64,000 nucleotides of DNA. Origin: Anomaloglossus baeobatrachus. Its lineage: Eukaryota; Chordata; Amphibia; Anura; Aromobatidae. A program made the translations under genes and the position numbers. The first letter of the stretch is position 1. Each line of letters opens with the position of its first letter. The notes under the pieces were generated by a model. That model was not told where the DNA came from. It did no database searches and saw nothing but the letters and a program-made list of their open reading frames with translations. The DNA lies in NCBI RefSeq assembly GCF_048569485.1, contig NC_134355.1, positions 562,147,642-562,211,641 on the forward strand, read 5' to 3'. Below are positions 19,395 through 30,851 of this stretch, in pieces.

Positions 19395-20639
19395 TGTCGC
19401 GGGCGGGGAGGAGGGTGTCAGCACACCGCGCTCACCCCTTCTGCTCGGGTCCGGCAGCTGCTCAGTGGTGGCTCGAGCGGTGGGCCGGATCCCGGGGTGT
19501 CTCGAGCGACACTCCTCGCCCGTGAGTGAAAGGGGGTGTTTGTTGGGTGTGGGGATTGTTATAGTTCGTGACGCCACCCACGGTTGTGGTGATTGCACCA
19601 CCGCTGCTCAGTGTGGGGGTCCCGGGGATGGTGATGCGGAGCAGCCAGGTGTTGTATTGCCCCTCCGTGGGTAGGGGTTGGTGATCCCGGGGCCCGGTGA
19701 TGAGATGTGAAGTGTAGGGCCTGGAGGGCGCAGGGACGCGGGGGCAGCGCTGTGCCTTGCGGCACTATGGTACTCACTCAGCCTCACACACGGACACAGT
19801 TTGTACGGTAAACCAACGGCTGGTAGGACGGTCCCACAGACGGCTGCACCTGCACTCCCGGTAGGTGACGGTGATGTCTCTCTTCCTTGCACCTATGTTG
19901 ACTGATGGTAGCGGTGGATTCCCTCCGGTTACCCGCTCCCCGGCTGCAATCTGGGCCGGAGGAGCTCTACACTTTGCCCGCAGGCGCTGGCCCTGAGAAA
20001 CTTGCGCCGTGGCGGTGGCGGTGTCTCTCCAATACGGGTTGGGCTGTTGCCTTCAATCGGGACTTGGTTGTTGGGGGATCTGCGTCCCCGTCACTGACGG
20101 ATTTGGCAAATCTGGCGACTCCTAGCCTTGCCGGGGTCCGAGAGGCCCCTGCCCTGGTGCTGACTGTCCTTCGGAACACTGCTCCAGACCACCGGGCACA
20201 CAGCCAACGGGGTCCTTCCAGGAACTTCCAAACGGTCCCCCTCCAGACAGTCACCGCCGTTGCTGACCTTGCTGTTCTGGCCCTCACAAAGCTGGGCTCT
20301 CAGGCTTGCACACTCTCTGCTCTGTCACCACTTCTTGCTTTCCTCCTTTTCCACTTTGCTTTCCTTCACTTTCACTTCTTTGTTGTTTACTCTAGCCCTG
20401 CCTGGGCTTCACTTGTTGACACAACCTCGCCCTGGGCTAAACTGCCTGGTTACTTCCTGCCTCCAGAGTTGTGAGCCCCTTGGTGGGCGGAGCCAACCGC
20501 CTGGCCCACCCCCTGGTGTGCATCATCAACCTCTGGAGGAAGGCAACAAGGATTTGTGGTTAGCTGTGATTTGTCTACCTGGAGTGTGGGGTGTGGTGGT
20601 GTTGTGACCTGTGTCCCCTGGCTTGCCCAGGGCGACACA
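19395..20639 (-). repeat. 5' LTR of the cold-shock element
   Basis: 1245 bp, plus-strand ends TGTCGCGGG..GGGCGACACA. Transcription would begin here on the minus strand. It is nearly identical to the 3' LTR. Confidence 0.93.
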
Positions 20640-20709
20640 TATACAATTAAAAACATTTAATAATAGAAAACATAGACATTCCCATCATACTTGTCCAATA
20701 AATACATAA

Positions 20710-21852
20710 TGTGGCGCCCTGGACTAGCCAGGTCGTCACAAATAACACACAAACACCCCACCCCCATTAGACAGGGACACCAGCCAAACAAAAACCCTTG
20801 TTGCCTCCCTCCAGTGTCTGATGTCCACACCAGGTGGGGCGGAGCCAAGCGGTTGGCCCCACCCACCGAGGAGTTCACAGGCCTGTAGGCGGGAAAAGTG
20901 ACAGAACAGTGTAGGAGTTTGAAGTGAGAGGAGCAAGCACTTGGGTGTCTGGGTTTGTGGCCCAGGCACTGACAGCAAGGTTGGCAGACGGTGGTGGCCG
21001 TCTGCAGGAGTGGTGGAGCAATGCGGAACCGTAGGACCAGGGTCGGGCGTTGGTCCGCCGGTACTGACCGGGGAGCGAAGTGAAGCCAGCACACACAGGC
21101 AGGGCCATCGGACCCCGACCAGGCTTGGAGCTGCCGACAATAGTCAGATCCGAATGTGACTGGAACCCCAGGGATTTCACAACAGCAAAAGTCCCGATTG
21201 AAGGCAACAGCCCACACCGTGAGGGTATACAGCTACCGCCTAAGGCTAGAGACCCAAGGGCCAGCGTCTGCGGGCAAACGGGCTCCTCCGGTACCCATAC
21301 ACCGGGGAGCGGACTACCGTTGGGAATCCATAGTAGTCAGAAGGAGAACATCAAGGTGCAGGGAAAGACAGCCGCCATCACCTGTCCGGGGAGAGACACT
21401 GCAGCCGGCTGCGGGACCCGTCCATCCAGCCGTTTGGTTTACCGAGGACTTTGTACCTTTCTTGCTGAGTGAGTACACCTGTGCCATCCGGCACCGCGCC
21501 GCGCTGTCCCTGCAACCCTGCACCTCACCAACCCTATCTCCCCGTCACATCATCGGACCCCGGGACCACCGACCCCTACCCACAGAGGAGGAAAACAACA
21601 TCCCAGCTGCTCCCTACCATCGCTCCCGGGATCCCCGTCACCAGCAGCGGTGGTGCCCATCTTCACCACGACCCGTGGGTGGCGTCACGGACAAAATCCC
21701 CCAAACCAACCACCCCTTTCACTCACGGGCGAGGAACGCCGCTCGAGTCCCCGGATCCGGCCCACCACTCGAGCCACTGAGCAGCCGCATCAGCGCCGGA
21801 CCCGAGCGTTAGCGAGAGCGCAGCAGCGACGGCGTCCTCCCCGCCCGCGACA
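20710..21852 (+). mobile_element. Solo LTR, family 1, TSD ATAA
   Basis: It starts TGTGGCGCCCTGGAC and ends CCCGCGACA, with ATAA at 20706-20709 and 21853-21856. It lies only 70 bases from the cold-shock element, in opposite orientation. Its 3' portion (GCCCGCGACA, CTCGAGCCACTGAGCAG) is close to that element's LTR, so the same subfamily. Confidence 0.9.
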
Positions 21853-21898
21853 ATAACATTAATGAATCCACATAAAAGGGTCTCTCCCTAAGTGCATA

Positions 21899-23926
21899 TG
21901 TGAAGCCCCTCTCACCTGCAGGTCGCCTCAGGGTCTTCAAGTGTTGGGAATCTTCTGGCCACAGGAACGTCGGGTTAACTGCAATGGGAATCGTGACGCC
22001 ACTCTCGGTAATTGCGGTCAGGGGCAACCGCCACTGCAGCTTAGGGAGCTTCTGGGGCTGATGGTAAATGCAGTCTGGTGTTAAGGCCTCCCAAGAGTGA
22101 GGCTGGCCCCAGGGGCTCAGTGTAAGTGTGTAGTACCACAGGGCGCAGAAGAACTCACACACAGGCAGCAATGTCTTTTAGGGTTTTTACTCACTTTTCT
22201 GATGGTAACGTGAGGCAACCAGGTGGAACCAGGTGTGACGACATGGACACCCAATGCTCTCATGGGTTAAAGTTTCTTAACATTCAGCCAGACGTATTGT
22301 TCTTATGTGTGCTAAGTCATGTTTGCTTAGCTATTATTTCTCCAGACTCTTCCAGTAATCATTGTATTGTAGTTGTGTATTGCTAATGTAATTACCTTAG
22401 TAGCCATTGTCTAGTCGGTGACTTGCAGACTAGATGTATACCCTCATTCTTTCTGTGGACATCATTTGGATGAACATTGTCCATGCAGCTTGAGATTCAT
22501 CCAATGGGAGAGGCGATCTTGTCCAACCAATCGATGAGGACGCAGTGTATCCAAGTGGAAGGCTGTGGCTATAAAAGGGATTTCTTTAAGCCACCAGGTG
22601 GTTGTTGGTGGATGCTGATGGATCCAGTCTAAGCTCTTAGGAGCTGACTAGAGGATCAGGATATCTTATTGCTTCAATCTAGGGACTCCGGTTCCGGTTG
22701 GAGACCATATCCGCAGCCTAGGGATTTCGACTCCGGCTGCCAGGATTGTATCATCATACCAGGACTACCTAACGAGGACACTCAGGTTGGGACAGTTCAG
22801 TCACCTGTTACAGACTTTGCAGACCTCAGACAGCTTCCTAAATCTGGCATTATTCCTTTCTCAGTGGGTGCCCGCCAAAAGCGGGGTGCTGCTGGATTGG
22901 AGTAAATAGCCCTGGAACCTCTGAGGCATGGACATTCTAAATCCCTGGTGAGCCAGCGGAAGGGTGAGACTCTGTTGCCTGTTACATTTGTGTTTTTCTG
23001 GTTATGTGTTATGTGCCGTTAATTGTTTGGGGATCCAATAAAGTCTAATTATTATGGTTCCCTCACCCTGTGTTGCCTGAGTAGTGTTACGCCCATGGTT
23101 AGGGAGGCCGGCGTTCAGTTGGGATGAGCCCTGAGCCACGCTGTCTTTCTAAAGGCGGTGGGTTTTAGCGGACCAGAGCACCCACTGAGCCCCGTGTCTC
23201 CACACCAGGTATCCCTCCGGCTGATGTAGGGGTGACTGCTAACTCGCCTTCCTGGCCCTTTTTGTTTGGGGTGACTCCTGACTTGTAGTACTGCGGGAAT
23301 CACCCAGGGAAGTCGCAACTGCCGTTCTCCCCTTTCTGGCCCGTTTGCTGACAGCGTGGACCAAGGATAAGATGGCTCCAGGCTCGATCCTCCTTATGGG
23401 CCCCCTCATTGCTGTTGATGCTGCGGACTCTGTGTGGTTCGGTGAGGTACATCCAGCACTCTCACCAGCAGGTTTAGCAGACCAAGTAAATGGGTTCCTG
23501 CTCTAGGGACCTGTTTCCCCATGCGGACTTGGTCTACCGGTAGTCTCCTTACTCAGCCACCTCTTCACTAGGTGGATTTCAGGCAGCACCACTGGGTAGC
23601 CTCTCCCCCCCGCCAGCAACCACTACAGGTGCAGGGTCTGACGGTGTCCTGCTCCTCTGCTCTATACCTCAGACGCGGCTGCTCCACTCCTACTCCTCTG
23701 ACTGCCACTGCACACCTCTGTCTCCAGTCCCACTACCCACCACTAGCTGGGATGCGAGGGCTACGCCCCCTTCCTGGGTCTGCCTAGGGGTCCCCTCTAA
23801 GCTGTGTGTGTGTCCTGGTTACTAAGTGTCTGTGTGTCCACACCCTATTCAGCCATCAGGATTACCTGTTTGTACTGACCCAGGCGTGGGTGCAATACTC
23901 AGTGGCGCCAGGTCAGGGGCGCCACA
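21899..23926 (-). mobile_element. Solo LTR, family 2, split by a family-3 LTR
   Basis: Plus-strand ends are TGTGAAGCCCC..GGGCGCCACA. CATA lies at 21895-21898 and 23927-23930. The reverse strand starts TGTGGCGCCCCTGACC. Around 21989 it holds GAATCGTGACGCCA, the same tRNA-Ser-like block seen in family 1. It is interrupted by the LTR at 22234-23204. Confidence 0.72.
22234..23204 (+). mobile_element. Solo LTR, family 3, TSD CCAGG
   Basis: It starts TGTGACGACATGG and ends GTGTCTCCACA, with perfect 5-bp duplications at 22229-22233 and 23205-23209. It has a TATA-like CTATAAAAGGG at 22569 and an AATAAAG polyadenylation signal at 23037. A second copy lies inverted at 44950-45974. Confidence 0.9.
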
Positions 23927-24810
23927 CATACTGTAGTTATTGGTCAGTATACTAATTAACAAGTCTACCCAGACCAAAAGAATAACACTATTTAGATTTA
24001 GTACCTGTATAGTTACCGGTTATACAATAGCATGGAGAAAACACTCCTATGTCTAATGGGCCTGCACTGGCTAACAGCTAGATATGTGAACATGTCAGAA
24101 GAGAGAGAGAAAAAAATAGTGTCAAAAACAGACACTAGCCGAAAGCCGTGTATAAGGTTTCATAGGCCAAAAAAGGGCATTACCCTGATGAAGGCAGCTT
24201 GACTGGCGTAACGCGTCGGGTGTCCCATCCCTTGACAAATCCACTTGGTTCTTTGGTAATTATGCTATAGGCGGAAAAACCTGACACTTGAAAGACTTCA
24301 GGGTCATTGCATAACAGTACCATATATATACTACATCCATGTATAATGACCCTTTAAAAAAAAAAAAGTCATACTACTAGCACTGCCCAGGGTACACACC
24401 GGTCTCCGTGGATCCTCTGATGAGCATGTCACCACCGGTCTCCGTGGATCCTCTGATGAGCATGTCACCGCTGCAGCCAATTACTGACCACAGTAATGAG
24501 GCATTTAAAGAAAAAAAAAATAGAGATGAAGGACCCCTTTACTAGTAAATTATGATTCTTAGCAATGGATCAGTTACAAATGGATGAAACTAGTATGGAA
24601 TTCTGAAGAGCAAAGTCTATCTTCAGAGTTTCATCCATTTCATATCCACATAGACTTTATTTGGCTGAGTCCGAACCGCAAAATAGATGAGGATTTACTA
24701 TATGTGTCACTGACCGGAAACACAGATCTTTTTTCAAGCCGATGTGTGTATGATTCATCGGAACTCTATGGGTTAGTGTGCTGTCCGAGGAAAAACAAGG
24801 GCAGCACTAA
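23927..24810. other. Unassigned; 36-bp duplication and decayed hammerhead
   Basis: A 36-bp unit containing CCGGTCTCCGTGGATCCTC is repeated twice in tandem at about 24400-24471. A hammerhead-like motif occurs at 24181-24221 (CTGATGA, then GTAA in place of GAAA, then CGCGTC). No gene seen. Confidence 0.45.
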
Positions 24811-25205
24811 GGGCTCATGCGCACGTTGCGTAATTTCATGCGTTTACGCAGCGTATTGCACTGCAGTGTAAATACATGTGTCCTGCGTCCCCAGCACAAT
24901 CTATGAAGATTGTGCATAATCCGTGCGCACGATGCTTTTTTAAACACAGCAATTTGGATGTCAAAAAAAATTTGACAAAATCACTGCGTTTAATAATGCA
25001 GCATGTCAATTATTCCGTGCGCTTTGGATGCTGCTCCCACTCTGTCTATGGGAGAGGCAGCATCCCGAGCGCATGAATCGGCATTTTTTCTGCAGAAAAA
25101 CTGCATCCATGACGCAGTGTTTCTGCAGCGATTTGATTCACACAAGAGGTGTCAAATTACTGCAGAAATTTCTGCAGTGACACGACGCAACGTGCGCATG
25201 AGCCC
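24811..25205. mobile_element. Harbinger-type MITE 1 of a three-MITE train
   Basis: The termini GGGCTCATGCGCACGTTGCG are perfectly inverted at the right end. It is flanked by TAA at 24808-24810 and 25206-25208. Non-coding. The same family occurs at 27763-28146. Confidence 0.85.
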
Positions 25206-25208
25206 TAA

Positions 25209-25715
25209 GGCTACTTTCACACATCCGGTTTGAGCCGTGCGGCTCAATCCGGCTGTGAAACCTATGCAACGGATGCGGCGAAAACACCGCATCCTTTGCA
25301 TAAGTTTTTACATGCGGCCGGTCCGTTTTTTTCCGGTTGCGGCATGCTACTGAGCATGCGCAGTGGAAGAAACCGCATGCGGCGGCCGGATGCGGTTTTT
25401 TTCCGCATCGCGCCGCATCCGGCGTCCATAGGCATGCATTGAAAAATGTGCCGCAGCGGCCGGATGTGGCGCGATGCGGTTTTTTTTGCCGGAGCAAAAA
25501 ACGTTGCAGGCAACGTTCCATCCGGTCGCGGCATCGGCTAAATCTGCCGCATGCGGCAAAAACCGGACCGAACACACGCCCGTGCGGCACAATACGGCAC
25601 TAATGTAAGTCTATGCAAAAAAAACCCGCAACCAGCGGAAAAAAAACCCGTTGCGGTTTTTCTGCAGAGCGCCGTATTGTGCCGCAGAGCAAAAACCGGA
25701 TGTGTGAAAGTAGCC
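25209..25715. mobile_element. Harbinger-type MITE 2 of the train
   Basis: The termini GGCTACTTTCACACATCCGG are inverted at the right end. It is bounded by TAA at 25206-25208 and 25716-25718, sharing the left TAA with MITE 1 and the right TAA with MITE 3. The interior is a dense set of GCGGCCGGATGCGG-like palindromes. Confidence 0.87.
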
Positions 25716-25718
25716 TAA

Positions 25719-26301
25719 AGCGGGCTTTACACGCTACGACATCGCTAATGCGGAGTCGTTGGGGTCACGGAATTCGTGACGCACATCCAGCCGCATTAGC
25801 GATGCCGTTGCGTGTGACATCGATAAGCGATTTTGCATCGTTGCAAAAACGTGCAAAATCGCTAATCGGCGACACGGGGGTCCTTTCTCAAATCTCGTTA
25901 CTACAGCAGTAACGAGGTTGTTCCTCGTTCCTGCGGCAGCACACATCGCTGCGTGTGACGCCACAGGAACGAGGAAGCTCCCCTTACCTGCCTCCCGGCC
26001 GCTATGCGGAAGGAAGGAGGTGGGCGGGATGTTACGTCCCGCTCATCTCCGCCCCTCCGCTGCTATTGGGTGGCGGTTCAGTGACGTTTCTGTGACGTCG
26101 CTGTGACGCCGCACGGACCGCCCCCTTAGAAAGGAGGCGGTTCGCCGGTCACAGCGACGTCGCCGGACAGGTAAGTATGTGTGACGGCTGTGGGCGATGT
26201 TGTGCGGCACGGGCAGCGATATGCCCGTGTCGCGCAACAGATGGGGGCGGGTACCCACACTAGCGATATTGGGACCGATATCGCAGTGTGTAAAGTAGCC
26301 T
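25719..26301. mobile_element. Harbinger-type MITE 3 of the train
   Basis: It starts AGCGGGCTTTACACGCTACG directly after the shared TAA and ends GTGTAAAGTAGCCT before TTA at 26302-26304. The core matches 5176, 8652 and 42153, with CRE-like TGACGTC and inverted CCAAT (CTATTGGG). The right terminus resembles that of MITE 2 more than its own left end. Confidence 0.82.
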
Positions 26302-26454
26302 TTAGACATGTCACATGGATGTGTGGATGTAATCACAGACAGGCCCTGATAGGGTCTGAATGATGAGGTCTGGACTCTGAGTTTTGAGAATTGGTGTAGA
26401 TTAAAGAGCACCATTCATCAAATGTTTCATGTTCAATTGTGTAGAGGTTGTAAC

Positions 26455-26817
26455 TAGTGATGGGCAGTCCGGCTCTTTTTGGTGATCCGTTTCCCATGGC
26501 TCCGTTCACCAAAAAGAGCCGGATCTTTCAGATCGTTCTCGGCTCCTTATTAATTATGTGTTCACCCCAGGTGAACACATATTTAAGATTATAGTAACGC
26601 CACCAAAACCCCGCCCACCCATGGCTAAACCCCGCCCATTTACACGCGACCAATTAGATTGTTGAGTAAGCGGAGTTTAGCCGTGGGTGGGCGGGGTTTT
26701 GACTGCGAAAAGAGCCATTTAGATATTTTAGTGGCTCACACTAGTGATCTGGCTCCTGTCAGTCACTGCAGGGAGCCGGATCTTTGTGTCGAATCGTTCG
26801 CAACTGACACATCACTA
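26455..26817. mobile_element. hAT-type MITE
   Basis: Ends TAGTGATGGGC..ACACATCACTA. The imperfect 8-bp duplications GTTGTAAC (26447-26454) and GTTGAAAT (26818-26825) agree at 6 of 8. The interior holds AAAAAGAGCCGG and its inverse, a common vertebrate hAT-derived repeat. Confidence 0.65.
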
Positions 26818-26824
26818 GTTGAAA

Positions 26825-27647
26825 TGTGTCGCCCAGGGACAAGGGGTACTCCGATCCGGGCCACGGGGTCACTTCTGTGGGTATCACGGTGGCGTGACCC
26901 GGTCTGTGATCCCAGGATCCACAGTAAGAAGGGGATTAGGTAAGGGAGATTGTCCGTGACGCCACCCGTGGTGTGCGGAGCACCGCCGCTGCCGGTTAAT
27001 GGATCCCGGGGATGGTGGTGGGCAGCAAGGTGGTGATTTCCCTCCACGGGTAGGGTGTTGGTGTTCCGGGACCCCAGTGAGGTGGTGCAGGGAGGAGATG
27101 GAGACGGGCTGGGAGCTGTGCGTCCGGTTGAACCGGGGGATGTTGTTACTCTTTCCTTTGCAAGAAAATTCACACAGAGTCAGGAATTAACCAGAAACTG
27201 CCGGAGTCCGCAGCCTTCGGTACGGAGGGTGTTAGTGTCCCACACACGGTGCAGCAGCCCCTGTTCTTTCCCTGCAGCCAGGTGCCTCTCTCTCCACTCT
27301 CTTCCTCTTTCTCCTCAGCCGGGAACGGGGAGTCCACTCCCCTGCAGTGATCCGGGTCACCCTAGGTACCGGCGGGCCGCTACCCTGCCCCGGCTACCTC
27401 TGGCCCCTTCCTCACTAACAGCCTGTCCCGGCCCTTTCGGAGCACGCTTCTGTAGCAGCCCGGGAGCTACAACTCCAGACTCTTCTCCTGTCTCTCTCTC
27501 CACACACTCTGCTCCAGCCCCTCCCCTCCTGCTCTGTTTTGTTCTTACACTGGGGAATGTGGTTTGTCCTGCTGCACTGGTGTGGGATCAGGTTACCAAG
27601 GAGGATTAACTCTTTCTGTGACAACCTGGCTTTGCCAGGGCGTCACA
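26825..27647 (-). mobile_element. Solo LTR, family 1 (short copy)
   Basis: Plus-strand ends TGTGTCGCCCAGGG..AGGGCGTCACA. It contains GTCCGTGACGCCACCCGTGG, the inverse of the shared block. The 4-bp flanks GAAA and GTAA differ at one base. Confidence 0.75.
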
Positions 27648-27762
27648 GTAACAGTGGTTGCAGAGCAGAAATTGTCTCACCACACATCTTATGCTATGTG
27701 CCCACATGGCTTTTTTTGCAGATTTTTTTTATGCGTTCTTCCTTGCTTATTTTAATCAATAA

Positions 27763-28146
27763 GGGCTCATGCGCACGTAACTGCTGAATATTCTGCAGCG
27801 ATTTGACAGCACATGTGCGCGTCACATCGCTGCAGAAACACTGCATAATGGATGCAGTTTTTCTTTACAAAAGAAGCCGATTTCATGCGCTATGGCTGCT
27901 GCCCCTACCATAGACAGAGTGGGAGCTGCATCCATAGCACACAAATTAATTGACATGCTCATTTTATGAACGCACAGATTTGGGTCAAAATATTAGCATC
28001 AAAATCGCTGCATTCATAAAAGGAACGTGCGCATGTGTCATGCACAATCTTCATAGATTGTGCTGGTGACGCAGGATGCATGCATTTACGCTGCAGTGCT
28101 ATACGCAGCTCGAATGCATGCAATTGCGCAACGCGCACACGAGCCC
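27763..28146. mobile_element. Harbinger-type MITE, TSD TAA/AAA
   Basis: Ends GGGCTCATGCGCACG..CGCACACGAGCCC, same family as 24811-25205. TAA lies at 27760-27762, with AAA at the right. It is inserted into another hairpin repeat whose halves (GTGCCCACATGGC.. and GTGCACATGCGGC..) lie either side. Confidence 0.75.
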
Positions 28147-29037
28147 AAAGAGCAAAGAAAAAGCATCCCAGTAAAGTTTATGAGACTCCTGACTTGCTGT
28201 GCACATGCGGCTTCTTTTTTTTGCAGATCTTGTTGCTGCTAAAAGAAGCAGCATGTCAATTGTTTCTGCGTTTTTTTCCTGCGTTTCTATTATCCACTGC
28301 AGAGCTTGATCAGTACAGGGGATTATAGCACTTCGCCTCACACACCATGCATCCGGCATGGTGTGTAAGTGTGATGCTCTGGCCTACAGGTCGTCACAGG
28401 GTATTGTGCAATCTGCCCTTCTGTACATTATCCACCTCCTCCTTGGTTAGGGGTCCCTAACCAATGGTGTTGCATACCTCCCAACCGTCCCGGATACAGC
28501 GGGACAGTCCCTCTTCTGAGCCTTTGATCCCGAGTCCCGCCCGTGAGGCTGATTGTCCCGTGACTCCACCCACCCACTGTAGCCCCGCCTCACTGTTTCT
28601 CCCTTCTATTCATTACAGAGTCGAGCGCGCACCTTGAAACTCCTGTGACTGCTGCTGAGGTATGAATCACCCCCTGCAGCAGAGCGACCCCCCTGCAGCA
28701 GAGCCGCCCCCCCCCTGCACCAGAGCCGACCCCCCCCCCCCTCCCCCAGAGCGGACATCCCCAGTCCCGAAGCCTGCGTTTCTCTGCAGCTGTTCTCTGA
28801 CTCCCCGTGTGCGGCTTCTCACTGCTGCAGACACGCGGGGAATCAGGAAGCTGAGGAGACCGTGCAATCAGCACTTCTCTCTCCTGCAGATAGCACTGGC
28901 CAGTAATAACCTATGCAGAGTGACATCTGCAGGCTTCTATTAGCTTACCGATCAGTGGACTCCTGCCTGTGGAGCTGCTGGGTCCTAGCTTCCCAACAGG
29001 TTCAGCTCTACTTTATCCTGGCTCCCCTACCAGTTAA

Positions 29038-30066
29038 AGGGAAACTGTCAGCAGAAATTTCACAATAAAAATAAAAGATTCCCCTCTGCAGCTCCTGGGC
29101 TGCTTCTAGAAAGGTTCCTGTTGTTATTGTGCCCCCTTTGAGACCTACAAAAATACTTTATGAAGTCTTACCTTTTTGTATGCAAATGTGTTTTTATGGT
29201 CACGGGGGCGGGCTGTCTGGCATCCGTTATTCCCCCTCCTGCCGCTTTACGCAGTCCCCCATTGCTCATTTACATACACAAGGACGCCTTCCTCATGTAA
29301 CTGTCCTCCCGAAGTTTTGCGCATGTGAACGCTTTTTCAGGTGATTGCGCAGGCACGAGATTATGGGCGGCGCTGTGATTGTCATCAACAGCGTTAACCA
29401 AGTACCCGCCCATAATCTCGTGCCCACACTTTTCCCTCTGACTCCACCGTTATGCGCAAGTGCTGGCCATATGAACCATGTTACCTATTACTGCTTGCAC
29501 GAGATTATGGGCGGGTACTTGGATGACTTTGCTGATGACAATCACAGCGCCGCCCATAATCTCGCGCCCACGGTAATAGGTAACATGGTTCATATGGACA
29601 GTGCTTGCGCATAACGGTGGAGGCAGAGTGAGAAGCGCGGGCATGAGATTATGGGTGGGTACTTGGATGACGCTGCTGATGACAATCACAGTGCCGCCCA
29701 TAATCTCACGCCTGCGCAATCACCTCAAAAGCGTTCACACTTTGCACAGTGCTCAGTCCCGCGAGAGTGGCACTGGGCATGCACAAAACTTCAGGAGGAC
29801 AGTTACATGAGGAAGGCGTCCTCATGTATGGAAATGAGCAATGGGGGACGGCGTACAACGGCAGGAGGGGGAATAACGGACGCCAGGCAGCCCGCCCCCG
29901 TGACCATAAAAACAGATTTGCATACAAAAAGGTAAGACTTCATAAAGTATTTTTTTAGGTCTCAAAGGGGGCACAATAGCAACAGGAACCTTTCCAGAAT
30001 GCAGCCCAGGAGCTGCAGAGGGGAATCTTTTTTTTTTTTTGCTAAATTTCTGCTGACAGTTTCCCT
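29038..30066. mobile_element. Kolobok-like foldback MITE, TSD TTAA
   Basis: TTAA lies at 29034-29037 and 30067-30070. The ends AGGGAAACTGTCAGCAG are inverted. The two ~500-bp arms mirror each other over nearly the full length (CGAGATTATGGGCGG blocks on both sides of ~29540), so it forms a long imperfect palindrome. Confidence 0.8.
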
Positions 30067-30070
30067 TTAA

Positions 30071-30524
30071 AGGGAACCTATCAGGTGCAATCTGCACTCA
30101 GAGCCAGAAGCAGTTCTGGGTGTATATTGCTAATCCCTCCCTAACTGTCCCTGTATACACTAGCATAGATAAAGGCATCTATAGAAAAAGTATTTTTAAA
30201 GAGCTTATATCTTATGCTAATTAGCGCGGGGACTAGTCCCAAGGGCGTTACTTCACTTGGCAGGTCGGCTCACATAGCGTGTTAGTACTCACACAGGGGC
30301 GTAATAACATGCTAACATGCTATGCGAGCCGACTAGCCAAGTAAAGTAACGCCCTTGTGACTAGTCCCCGCGCTCATTAGCATAAGATATAAGATCTTTA
30401 AAAATATTTGTTCTTGATCTCTTTATCTATGCTAGTGTATACAGGGACGGTTAGGCAGGGATTAGCAATATGTACCCAGAACTGCTCCTGGCTCTGAGTG
30501 CATATTGCACCTGACGGGTTCACT
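30071..30524. mobile_element. Kolobok-like foldback MITE 2, TSD TTAA shared
   Basis: It starts AGGGAACCTATCAGGTGC directly after the TTAA that ends the previous MITE and finishes before TTAA at 30525-30528. The arms CCCTGTATACACTAGCATAG and their inverse show near-complete dyad symmetry. Other fragments lie at 1440 and 58085. Confidence 0.8.
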
Positions 30525-30528
30525 TTAA

Positions 30529-30607
30529 AGGGAACCTGTCACCAGATTTGGGGCCTATAAGCTGCGGCCACCACCAGCGGGATCTTATGTACACATTCTA
30601 ACATGCT
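30529..30607. repeat. Left end of a third TTAA-type MITE
   Basis: AGGGAACCTGTCACCAG follows the shared TTAA. The copy is cut after 79 bp by a GCATACCTCCCAAC-type element starting at 30608, and the right half is absent. Confidence 0.65.
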
Positions 30608-30851
30608 GCATACCTCCCAACCGTCCCGGATACAGCGGGACTTTCACGCTTTACGTTGTTTGTCCCGGTGCCACGGGCGGGACGGCCGGCTCCCGGGCTC
30701 CGCCCACCCACTCTCTCTCCGCCTCCCTGCTTTTCCCTCCTACCATCCTAGTAGACGTGGCATAGAGAGGAGCGCTGCCTGTGCTGCTGCTGGTACAGTA
30801 AACTAATCTCCCCAGCGCTGATTTCCCTCCCTCCCCCCTCACCCCCGGCCG

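Larger units (their letters stand above)
16096..20639 (-). mobile_element. Complete family-1 LTR element with cold-shock ORF, TSD TATA
   Basis: Two 1245-bp LTRs flank a 2054-bp interior. A 4-bp duplication TATA lies at 16092-16095 and 20640-20643. By eye the LTRs differ at only about five positions (0.4%), which indicates very recent insertion. On the minus strand the 5' LTR is followed after three bases by a PBS (TGGCGTCACGAACAGGAT), and a polypurine tract TAAGGGGGAA precedes the 3' LTR. No gag, protease, RT or integrase is present, so the element must borrow proteins from another element. Its only long frame encodes a protein with a cold-shock domain (18002-19153). Confidence 0.93.
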
